From contig CAWHHZ010000021.1 in the NCBI GenBank assembly GCA_963829355.1, positions 310,001 to 374,000 on the forward strand: a stretch of 64,000 nt of DNA, in the 5' to 3' direction. The notes under the pieces were generated by a model. That model did no database searches, was not told where the DNA came from, and saw nothing but the letters and a program-made list of their open reading frames with translations. The DNA is from CAWHHZ01 sp963829355. GTDB lineage: Bacteria; Acidobacteriota; Thermoanaerobaculia; Gp7-AA8; JAHWKK01. Positions 49,519 to 58,195 of this stretch are shown piece after piece. A program made the translations under genes and the position numbers. Each line of letters begins with the position of its first letter. Positions within the stretch are counted from its first letter, which is position 1.

Positions 49519-50817
49519 TGAAGAGAACGATATTCGCGAGCTTCTCTGCGCTTCTGATCGTGTCATCGATCGCCGGAACTGATGAGATTCCGGGCGCTCC
49601 ACAGAACAATCCCGTGCTGCTCAGAGGCGGTGATTTGTACACCGTTTCGCACGGAGTACTTCCGGCTACCGATCTCCTTTTCGCGGATGGAAAGATCGTG
49701 GAGATCGGGAAGGGGATCACGGCTCCGGACGGGAGCCGAGGTGATCGACGCTTCGGGGCACCGCGTCTACCCGGGACTGATCGGCGCGCAGACCTCTCTT
49801 GGACTGGTCGAGATCGGTGCCGTCCGGGCGACCAATGATTTTGAAGAGGTGGGAGATCTGACGCCGGAAGTTGCGGCCCACATCGCGTACAACCCCGACT
49901 CGGAGATCATCCCCACGGTGCGGGCGAACGGTCTGACGACGGTCCAGGTGACGCCGGGAGGCGATCTCCTGCGAGGACGCTCCTTTCTCGTTCATCTGGA
50001 TGGATGGACGAAGGAAGACGCCGGCATCCGGCTGATTGACGGAATGTCGCTGAACTGGCCGTCGGTCCGTCCCGCAACCGGCTGGTGGGTGCAGACCTCT
50101 GAAGAAGATCAGCTGAAGAAGATGGCGGAGGAGCGGAGAAAGCTCCGGCAGTTCTTCGACGATGCCGTCGCTTACAGACAGCTGAAAGCAGACGGTCGGG
50201 AAGTCGAGCGAAACCTCCGCTTCGAGGCGATGCTTCCGCTGCTCGATCGCAAGATCCCGCTGTTCATCGATGCCGATGACTACAGGCAGATCGTCGAGGC
50301 GGTCGCGTTTGCAGCCGAATATGACTTGCGGATGATCCTGACCGGGGGGCGAGAAGCGTATCGTGCTACAGACCTGCTGAAGAGGAACAAGATTCCGGTG
50401 ATCGTCGGAACCGTTCAGGCGCTGCCGATGCGTCAGGATGACGGCTATGACCAGGCTTACAGGCTGCCGGCACAGCTCCACGAGGCGGGAGTTCAGTTCT
50501 GCCTTTCTGAACCTTCTTCGTGGTCGGCGAGGAACCTTCCGCTCCAGGCGGGGCATGCTGTCGGCTTCGGGTTACCACAGGATGTCGCATTGCGATCGAT
50601 CACCCTTTCGGTCGCGGAGATCCTCGGCATTGCGGAATCGGAGGGCTCACTCGATATCGGCAAGGATGCCACGCTCTTCATCTCGACCGGCGATGTCATG
50701 AACACGCTCGGCCATCAGGTGACCGACATGTGGATCGAGGGAAGGAGAGTCGACCTCGACAACCGGCACAAGGAGCTGTACCGGAAGTACGAAGAGAAGA
50801 TCGACCGGGTGAGGTAG
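49515..50817 (+). CDS. Exported amidohydrolase-like protein lacking metal ligands; frameshifted
   Basis: The protein of about 433 residues has a signal peptide and one amidohydrolase fold. At the strand-1 metal site it reads VYPGLIGAQTSLGL with no histidine, yet it keeps the closing motif SLDIGKDATLFISTGD. It resembles the non-catalytic first half of the upstream protein (both have a GLTTVQV/GVSTVQT step followed by a gene-product-like RGRSF/RGAAF). A shift near 49735 is repaired by removing one G from GGG, joining GITAPDG to AEVIDASGH. The start overlaps the previous stop, so the pair is coupled and may form a complex. It is presumably enzymatically inactive. Confidence 0.82.
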
Positions 50818-50885
50818 GGGAGGTCGAGCGGACCTGTCGTCCGGCCAAGCGGCCGAGCCGCCGTCTTTCCCGTGGCGAGTGGTGG

Positions 50886-51081
50886 TTCTGTCGCCCGCTT
50901 CGCGGGCTGGTGGATTTCAGGTGGCGCGAGGTACCCCCGGCTGAAGCCGGGGGCTATTACCTGATGCCGCCTTCGGCGGCTCGATCGCAGGGCGCGAAGC
51001 GCCCGAAAGGTAATAGCCCCCGCCTTCAGGCGGGGGTCCAGGGCGCTCTCGACATACAAGCCCGCGAAGCGGGCGACAGAA
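50886..51081. repeat. Compound palindromic repeat D3
   Basis: Outer arms TTCTGTCGCCCGCTTCGCGG and its complement enclose CCCCCGGCTGAAGCCGGGGG, GCCGCCTTCGGCGGC, GGCGCGAAGCGCC and CCCCCGCCTTCAGGCGGGGG, with GGTAATAGC between. It shares most of its right half with D2 (38457-38657). It lies between two convergent genes and abuts the cspA terminator. Confidence 0.86.
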
Positions 51082-51103
51082 GAGACGCGCGCACCCGCCA
51101 AAC

Positions 51104-51134
51104 AAAAAAAGGCAGGCCCGAGGGCCTGCCTTTC
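51104..51134 (-). terminator. Intrinsic terminator of the cold-shock gene
   Basis: Read on the reverse strand, GGCAGGCCC and GGGCCTGCC form a nine-pair stem followed by seven T residues, 24 bp beyond the cspA stop. Confidence 0.92.
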
Positions 51135-51157
51135 AGTTTTAGACCTTTTGAATGGTC

Positions 51158-51361
51158 TTAGACGGGGACGACGTTCGAAGCCTGAAGGCCCTTCGGGCCG
51201 TTGACCACTTCGAACTCGACCGCCGAACCCTCCTGGAGGGAACGGAAGCCGCCACCCTGGATCGCGGAGTAGTGGACGAATACGTCCTCGCCATCCTCAG
51301 TGGTGATGAAGCCAAATCCCTTGGCGTCGTTGAACCATTTAACGTTACCGGTCTTGCGCAT
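51158..51361 (-). CDS. cspA: Cold-shock protein (CspA family)
   Basis: The 67-residue protein is a single cold-shock domain that binds single-stranded RNA and DNA and melts RNA structure. Both ribonucleoprotein motifs are intact: GNVKWFNDAKGFGFI (RNP1) and VFVHYSAI (RNP2). The ATG at 51361 follows AAGGAG; a longer in-frame start at 51433 is not supported. About 130 bp of upstream sequence on its strand has no other gene and could be the long leader typical of csp genes. Confidence 0.96.
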   Translation of the reverse strand: MRKTGNVKWFNDAKGFGFITTEDGEDVFVHYSAIQGGGFRSLQEGSAVEFEVVNGPKGLQASNVVPV

Positions 51362-51648
51362 TGCGGTGAATCTCCTTTCGTTCGTGTTGCCCAACTGGAG
51401 ATTCGAAGCTACGAAACACTCACAAGCCGGCAAACCACTCTGATGGAGCGAGCAACTGAGGGATTCAGCTCTTTAATTCCTGCAAAATGAAAAATTTTTC
51501 GGGAGGGCAGTGGCGCAGGGCGAGGCGAGTTTCTTCGCCCTTCCCTCTGCGGTCCTGCAACCCGAGATTCTGTCATTCCGCTGGAGCCCGGATTCCTCCT
51601 CGCGTGTTCGAGACTGTGTGAGAACCCGATCGGCCTTCGCCACCGTTT

Positions 51649-51829
51649 CTTTGGAGTGCTGAGCTCGCCGAAGGACGAGCTCAGCTTTACATCAGGCCGC
51701 CTTGCAGACTGCGGCGCGTTTCAAATTGCAGGGGAAATCTCTCTTGATTGGTGCCGATTGTGGCCTCGATGGCGGTTGCCACGGGATCCAAAGCGGTGCT
51801 CGTCCTTCGGCGAGCACCGCACTCCAAAG
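51649..51829. repeat. Inverted repeat element between cspA and the TonB receptor gene
   Basis: Outer arms CTTTGGAGTGC (51649) and GCACTCCAAAG (51819) enclose two separate hairpins, GCTGAGCTCGTCC-like at 51658-51685 and GCGGTGCTCG/CGAGCACCGC at 51793-51820, which share the loop sequence CCTTCGGCGAG in inverted form. The rest of the 545 bp spacer (51362-51648) holds a half family B element (GTCATTCCGC near 51571) and an AT-rich block near 51485. Confidence 0.65.
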
Positions 51830-51856
51830 TCACAGGCCTCGATTCTCGACTCCATG

Positions 51857-51886
51857 AAAAAAGGCCGCCCGGGAGGGCGGCCTTTG
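51857..51886 (-). terminator. Intrinsic terminator of the TonB-dependent receptor gene
   Basis: On the reverse strand AAGGCCGCCC and GGGCGGCCTT form a strong stem ending in a run of six T residues, 22 bp past the receptor stop. Confidence 0.92.
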
Positions 51887-51907
51887 AATCAACTGCTGTG
51901 GTGCGGA

Positions 51908-54900
51908 TCAGAAGAGGATGCGGACGGCCGCCTGGTACTGGCGCGGGAATCCGTTCAACTGATCGACCTTTCCAAAGTCCTCGTTGCGTTCGAAGGTCCA
52001 CTTTCCGCTACGGAAGCTGGCGTCGAACATTGACTGGTTGTAGATGCTCACCGAAGCGTTGTCTTCGTTGAGCGCATTGAAGACCTCTCCGATCAGCTCG
52101 ATTCCAATCTGGCCATACACGTTGAACCTCTTCGAGATACGCAGGTCCAGGTTCGAACGATCCGGCTGACTCTGCGAGTTGCGCTCATCGATCACGGCGT
52201 TCCGTTCGGCGAGGAACGACGCCAGTTCTTCCGGCGTGGAACCGTTCGCCTGCGTGAGATCGATCACGTTTCCGCTTCCATCGACGAACACGGGGGTGTT
52301 TACCGAGACCTGGAAGAGCCCGTTCATACCGTTGCTGCCGGCGTAGATCTCGCGAGTGTAGGGATAGCCGCTGTTCCAGCGGTAGATGCCGGAGACGAGG
52401 ATCCCATAAGGGAGCTCATAAGTGCCGGAGAGCACGACGCGATGTTCGACGTCGTAGTCGGCCCGGCCTTCGCTGAGCTTCGGGTTGAACGGATCGTAAC
52501 TGCGTCCTGCGGAGGTCGAACGCTCGTTCGAGTCCTGATCGATCGCCTCGGCCCATGTGTAGTGGGCGAGCCAGGAGAAGCGGCTGTCACCAAACGCGAA
52601 CTTCCGCGTTCCGAGCGTAAGGGACTTGTAGGTTCCCTCCGCATCGCTGACGTGCATCTTGACGTCGCGGAACTCGGGGAACAGCGAGTCGTCGGTGCCG
52701 GCGCGATAGGTCGGCAGGTTTCCGTAGACGATATCGGTCGGTGCTGCGTTGACGTTGATCAGACGCTGCTGGTTCGTCAGATCGGCATAGACGCCCTCGA
52801 CCGAAACGCTGTAGCTGCGGCCGAGCTGCTGCTCGTAGCCGAGCGAGAAGCGCGTCGACTCCTGCGCCTCGAGATCGGGCGAAACGATGGTGATGTCACT
52901 CGCCGAGCGGACGTACTGCTCGAACTCCGCCGGTGAGAGGACGTTCGGGTAGGTCGGACAATCATCGCTCGAGCATCGGAGGCTGATGCGGTTGTAGAGA
53001 CCGCCGACTTCAGCCGTCGGTGCAGCGTAGAGAATGGCCGGGATCGGATTGTAGAACTTTCCGACGCCGCCTCGAATGACCGAGCGACCATCGTTCATCA
53101 CGTCATAGGCAAAACCGAGCCGTGGCGCGAAGTTGTCGTCGTCATTGTTCCAGTCGGCAAACTCGGGATACTCGGGGAATGCGTTCTGTTCCGGCATCGG
53201 GATGTCCGAGAGGTCGTAGCGGATTCCGAGGTCGAGAGTGAGCTGGTCGGTCAGGCTCCAGGTGTCGTGGACGAAGACTCCCCACGACGAGAAGTCGAAG
53301 ACATTCAGGCCGCCAGTCGGACCGTATCCCTGATAGAAGTTGCTCGGCTCCCCGGCGAGGAAATCCTCGACGGTGCTGAAGTTGTACTCGCCGCCTGCCT
53401 CACGCGGAAAGAAGTTGTCGATATGCGTGTCGAGGTACTCGAAGCCGGCTTTCAGGTAATGATCGCCAAAGAAGAAGTTGACCTTGTCCTTGAACTGCCA
53501 TTTCTCTTCGTCGGTACCGTTCGGCAGGAACTCGAGACGGCCGAACTGGTAGCCGATGTCGAAGATGTTGGTGTCGGGAACGTCGTTGACGAGCGCGTTG
53601 ATCGGCCGCTCCTCGACGCCGTACTGCAGGATCGCCTGGTTGAAGAGTTGCGGACCAAAGACTGATTCCGCCTGCAAAACCGTCGAGTTGACCGTGTTGA
53701 ACTCCTCACCATTGTTCGAAAGCGGATCGATGCCCTCGCTCGGGAAAATTGTTGTAGTCGGAGTAGTTGTGGCGGAGCGAGATGTGATGATTCTCCGCCG
53801 CATTCCAGTCGAGCTTGACGAGATAGGTCTCCTGATTGTCCTTGCTCTTGAAGTTGAACTCGCGGTCGAAGCCCCACGGAAGGAGGCCGAGAATCTTTTC
53901 GGTCAGCGCCTGCTGCGTCGCAGGCATCGAGCTCGAGGAAATCATCGTCCGTTCGAAAGTCACGAACGTTGATCGGCTCGCTGATGTCCTGGAAGTCGGC
54001 GTTGAGGAAGTAGTGGAGCGTATCGGTAACGATCGGACCTCCGAGGGCGAAACCGTACTGGTCGGAGTCGCGAGCCTCGAAAAACTCGTCGATCGTCTCG
54101 CCGCCGACGGTCTTCGACCGCTCGTCGGCCCAGCCGGCGTCGCGGTGGTACCAGAACACCTGACCATCAATGTCGTTGGTGCCGCTCTTGGTGACCGCGT
54201 TCATCGTTCCGCCGACACCCTTGTTGTACTCGGCGCTGTAGCTGGAACGGATGACCTGGAACTCCTTGATCGCCGCCTGTGAGAAGACGAACGGAGCGGA
54301 TGTTCCACCGCGCTCCTCACCGAAGAACTCCGAGTTCGCCTCGGCGCCGTCGATGTTGTAGTCGGTCGTGATGCCGCGTCCGCCGTTGAGCGAGATGCGG
54401 TCGCCGAACGCCTCGGTCACGCCGGGCGTGAGAAGAACGAGATCCTTGAAGTCACGTCCGAGGATCGGAAGATTCTGGATCTGCTCGTCGGTGACCGATT
54501 CCGTGAGGTCGGCCGATGAGACGTCGACCACCGGAGCGTCTGCAGTGACGACGATCTCCTCGGTGAGCTGCGGGTTGAGGGTCGAGGCGGACCTGACTGG
54601 CGACTCCGAGACGGACGATGACGTCGGTTCGGGTCTCCTGTCCCAGACCGGCCAGCTCTGCGGTGACGCTGATAGGTGCCGGGAGGAAGAAGGGCGACGA
54701 CATAGCTGCCGTCCGAGTCGGTCCATACGGTACGGGTGAGGCCGGTGTTTTGATTGACGGCGGTAACGGTGACGCCCGGAAGCGCATCGCCGCTCCCGTC
54801 GGTGACCCGACCCTTGATCTCACCACTCGTCTGGCTCGTCTGAGCGAAGGCGGCCGATGGCGAGGATCAGGCACACCAGCACGAGCAGTGCGGTCTTGAA

Positions 54901-54912
54901 GCGGTGCAACAT
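51908..54912 (-). CDS. Oar-like TonB-dependent outer-membrane receptor, several frameshifts
   Basis: The receptor of about 1000 residues reads through five frames: signal peptide (MLHRFKTALLVLVCLILA), carboxypeptidase-regulatory-like domain (SGEIKGRVTDGSGDALPGV), plug (EIVVTADAPVVDVSS, QIQNLPILGRDFKDL, GGRGITTDYNIDGAE), and a 22-strand-type barrel ending in an aromatic C-terminus (YQAAVRILF). Shifts lie near 54850, 54670, 54595, 53925 and 53745. The 51908-53803 part is unbroken. Such receptors import large or scarce substrates with TonB energy; the ligand is unknown. The ATG follows AGGAGG six bases upstream. The gene has its own terminator. Confidence 0.87.
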
Positions 54913-55061
54913 GGAATCCTCCTGAGAATTTGATGCGGTAATCTGATTTTTTCAAGCAGGTTTGCGGGGGAACGATTTCCCGAATGAACGGAGTTCGAGC
55001 CGAAGTCCGTTCAGAGAGATGGGCGAAGGTTATCGCAAAATGACGGATGGCGGAACCCACC

Positions 55062-55598
55062 GGTTCGGTTCTCGGTTCTCAGTTCTCGGTTCTCGGTTCT
55101 CGGTTCTCAGAGGCAGATCAGTCTGCGGCGGCTTCTCCCTTCTCGTTTCGCAGCTCAGGACCTGTGCAGGGAGCTATTAATAGCCCGCATTTCTCACCAG
55201 CTATCTACTGCGGCGACGGATAGATAGCGGCGCGGCTGCTGCGTTGCACTCGATTCGGCTCCTCGACATAGTGTCGACTATGCCTGCGGGGCCGAACCGT
55301 CGCGCGCCTTGCATCCGCACCACTCTCCGCCGCCTCGCTACGATACCTGGTGAGAAATGCGGGCTAGCGTACCGGCGTATCACACAAAGTCACACCGCCG
55401 CGCCCAGCAAGTTCTCCTCGGGGAGGGTGCCGACGCTCCAGATATGCAAGCACCGCGGAACGCCCAGAACGCCGGATTCTGCGCTCAGGACTCGACACCG
55501 CCCCTCCTCGGGAACGACGAGAACTGAGAACCGAGAACTGAGAACCGAGAACTGAGAACCGAGAACTGAGAACCGAGAACTGAGAACTGAGAACCGAA
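55062..55598. repeat. Inverted heptad-array spacer E5 (unit GAGAACY)
   Basis: The left arm (55062-55110) has seven units of GGTTCTC/AGTTCTC. The right arm (55519-55598) has eleven units of GAGAACT or GAGAACC. The right arm ends exactly at the rho stop codon. The region between the arms holds the separate 186 bp inverted element at 55181-55366 and about 150 bp of GC-rich unassigned sequence (55367-55518). Confidence 0.9.
55181..55366. mobile_element. MITE-like 186 bp element with 25 bp terminal inverted repeats
   Basis: Ends TAGCCCGCATTTCTCACC (left) and GGTGAGAAATGCGGGCTA (right) extend to 25 bp with one mismatch. Imperfect complementarity continues inward to a palindromic centre around GTGTCGAC near 55272, so the whole element can fold into one hairpin. 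There is no coding capacity for a transposase. No target duplication is obvious. It sits inside array pair E5. Confidence 0.72.
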
Positions 55599-56932
55599 CT
55601 AGAAGCTGTTCAGGAAGTCCTCGTTCGTCTTGAATTTCTGGAGTTTGTCGAGGAGCATTCTCATCGCGTTGGTCGGATCCGTACCGGCCAGGGCGCGACG
55701 CAGGGTGTGCACCTTCGGCAGGACCTCCGGCGGGAAGAAGCTTCTCTTCCTTCCGGGTCCCGGTCTGCGGGATATTCATCGCGGGGAAGATTCTCCGCTC
55801 GAAGAGTCCCCGTTCCAGGACGATCTCCGTGTTGCCGGTTCCCTTGAACTCCTGGAAGATCACTTCGTCCATCCGTGAACCAGTATCGACGAGCGCGGTC
55901 GCGATGATCGTGAGTGAGCCCCAGTCCTCGGCATTACGTGCGGAGCCGAAGAACCGGCGCGGCTTCTCCATCGTGCGGGCGTCGATTCCTCCCGACATGA
56001 TGCGGCCACTCGAGCGCTGCTCATTGTTGTAGGCGCGCGACATGCGGGTGATGGAGTCGCAGAGGATTACGACATCCTTCTTCATCTCGACCAGCCGGCG
56101 GGCTCGTTCGATGACGACCTCCGCGATCGCGATGTGGTTTCCGGCCGTCTCGTCGGAGCTCGACGCGATGACCTCGCCCTTGACCGAGCGACGGATGTCG
56201 GTGACCTCTTCCGGACGCTCGTCGACGAGCAGGACCATCACGATGACTTCCGGATGATTCGTCTCGATGCCGTGAGCGATGTCTTTCAGAAGTGTCGTCT
56301 TTCCGGCCTTGGGGGGAGCGACGACAAGGCAGCGCTGACCACGTCCGATCGGAACGAGAAGATCGATCACGCGTGTCGTGAGACGATCCGACTCGGTCTC
56401 GAGCTTGAACTGCTCCTCTGGATCGATCGAGATCAGATCCTGGAAGGGGCGTCTAAGCTCCTGGTACTCCTCGGGGGGCATCTCCTCGATCTGCTCGAGC
56501 GTCTGGAGCTCCAGTCCGGTGCTCCTGTAGATGCCTGTGCCGCTGAGCCGGATACCTTGTTCGAGGCGGTGCTTGTCGATGATTCCGCGAGGAACCAGAG
56601 CGTCGCCCGGTGCCGGCGAGTAGTTGTTCGACGACTGCACGAGCAATCCCTGGCCGTTCGGCTTGACGTAGAGGACGCCGTCGACCGGAGCGGTTTCGCC
56701 CTGCTGTGACGGAGGGATGCGCTCGGTCTGCTGTGGTGCGTTGGAGCCCCGCCTCCCTGCCCCCGCTGCCGCCACGCCGCCTGCGCCGCTTCTTTCTGCG
56801 GCCGCGACCGTCCCCCCCGGAAGACTGGGACTGTGCCTGATTCTGATTGTCCGGCTGAGCTCCATCGCCCTTGCCGGATTTACGTCGTCTACGACGCTTT
56901 CTTTTCTTCGGTTTCTGATCGTCAGTAGTCAT
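55599..56932 (-). CDS. rho: Transcription termination factor Rho with basic N-terminal tail; frameshifted at both ends
   Basis: Rho is the hexameric RNA-dependent ATPase that ends transcription. The core has the RNA-binding barrel (VDGVLYVKPNGQGLLVQSS), Walker A APPKAGKTTLL, Walker B VVILCDSITR, Q-loop and R-loop regions (FGSARNAEDWGSLT, GTGNTEI). The start at 56932 encodes a Lys/Arg-rich tail (KKRKRRRRRKSGKG) that joins the core after one extra G near 56755 is removed. Near 55735 one extra C in CCC hides the true end, PPEVLPKVHTLRRALAG to EDFLNSF. The repaired length is about 443 residues. The usual helical Rho N-domain is replaced by the basic disordered tail. Confidence 0.93.
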
Positions 56933-57166
56933 ATCAAGGATGCCATTATCTCGAGCCGATCGACGTACACGTCCAACCGTGTGTACGTAATCGCTCTGAT
57001 CACCGGGATTGCGACTTCATTCGAGCGGAGGATTTCTCGACGCCCGAACGATCTTCAAACGAGAAGTCGTCGCTGGTGTGCTGGTTTAGTATAGCGGAAA
57101 CAGCCATCGTCATTGCAAGCGTGCGATGCATATGCAAAAATTGCGACGTTCCCGGTTCTGGAAAAC

Positions 57167-58195
57167 ATGACCCATAACATTCTTGTCATCGAATACGAAC
57201 CCCGTTACATCCAGAGGATCGAAGAAGCTGCTGCCGGCAGCGGTCTGTCGATAGCCGTGGCCAGAACGGGAGATGAAGCCATCCAGGCGCTCCCCCGGAG
57301 CCGATACGACCTGATCGTCCTGTCGACGATCATCCCCCGTTACAGCACCGCTCAGTTGATCCGTTCGATCAGGAATGACGCCACTAACAGCGCTGTGCCG
57401 GTCCTCCTCACGACCTCGGGCTACAGCGGAACTGATCCGCGCAGCGACGCGATGAAGATCGGTGCCACGGATATGCTGATCAAGCCATATGCGCCTCCGG
57501 ACTTCATACAGAAGGTCAGATCGGTCCTGAATCTTCCCGATGACGATTCGGCGGAGGACGACGAGTCGGTTGCGGAGACTGTCCGGCTCTCCTCCAAACA
57601 GATCTTCGGCGACCTCCTCGATGAATCGCATCCCGCGCCACGAACGGTCGAGCAGCCGGTCTCGCAGAAGCCCGAAGAGACTGTAAAGATGGCGAAGGTC
57701 ACTCCTCCACCGCCGGCGGCCGCGCAGACAGATACGGACAATGCGGACGAGAAGCGTCGTCGGGCTGCCTCGGATGATGTCGATCGCATGCTGGCCGATA
57801 CTCTTGCGGGCGTACGGCTCCCGTCTCCGAAGAAAAGAAAGAAGCCGGCGGCTGCCGACGACGTCGACAAGCTGCTCGAGAACACGCTCTCAGGTCTCGA
57901 GCCGAGCCGGCCCAGGGAGGCGAAGGCCCCGGCCAGCCCGCCGGAGCAGGAAGAACTTCCCGTCGCGAAGCCCATCGAGGTTTCCGAGTCCGAGCCGGAC
58001 GAGGTCGAAGAGGAGCCATTTCCCGATCTCGACGAACAGCCGTCCGACGCTGCACCGGTGGAGGAGCCGGAGGAGCCCCCGTTCGAGGGAGTGGGCGAGC
58101 GTGCAGCCGGGGATCCGGGCACGACTCTGATCCGCGAAGAAGAGGGGCCCGTCGAGGAGCCCCAGAAAGCCGGCCGCCTCGACAGCGTCAGATGA
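57167..58195 (+). CDS. Pseudo-receiver domain protein with acidic linker
   Basis: The 342-residue protein opens with a response-regulator fold (about residues 1-120). The phosphoacceptor position reads LIVLSTIIP, with Ser in place of Asp, while the acidic pocket is reduced to EYEP and the conserved Thr (LLTTSGYSG) and Lys (LIKPYAPPD) remain. It is therefore unlikely to be phosphorylated. The rest is a low-complexity Pro/Glu/Ala region with two copies of a short motif, DDVDRMLADTLAGV and DDVDKLLENTLSGL. Its TGA overlaps the ATG of the kinase gene. It may be a kinase substrate or scaffold. The start at 57167 was chosen over 57113 by domain fit. Confidence 0.82.
   Translation: MTHNILVIEYEPRYIQRIEEAAAGSGLSIAVARTGDEAIQALPRSRYDLIVLSTIIPRYSTAQLIRSIRNDATNSAVPVLLTTSGYSGTDPRSDAMKIGATDMLIKPYAPPDFIQKVRSVLNLPDDDSAEDDESVAETVRLSSKQIFGDLLDESHPAPRTVEQPVSQKPEETVKMAKVTPPPPAAAQTDTDNADEKRRRAASDDVDRMLADTLAGVRLPSPKKRKKPAAADDVDKLLENTLSGLEPSRPREAKAPASPPEQEELPVAKPIEVSESEPDEVEEEPFPDLDEQPSDAAPVEEPEEPPFEGVGERAAGDPGTTLIREEEGPVEEPQKAGRLDSVR

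Noticed and set aside
54913..55598. Possible small genes in the spacer between the receptor gene and rho
   Set aside because: All short frames run through inverted repeats or the heptad arrays and lack ribosome sites.
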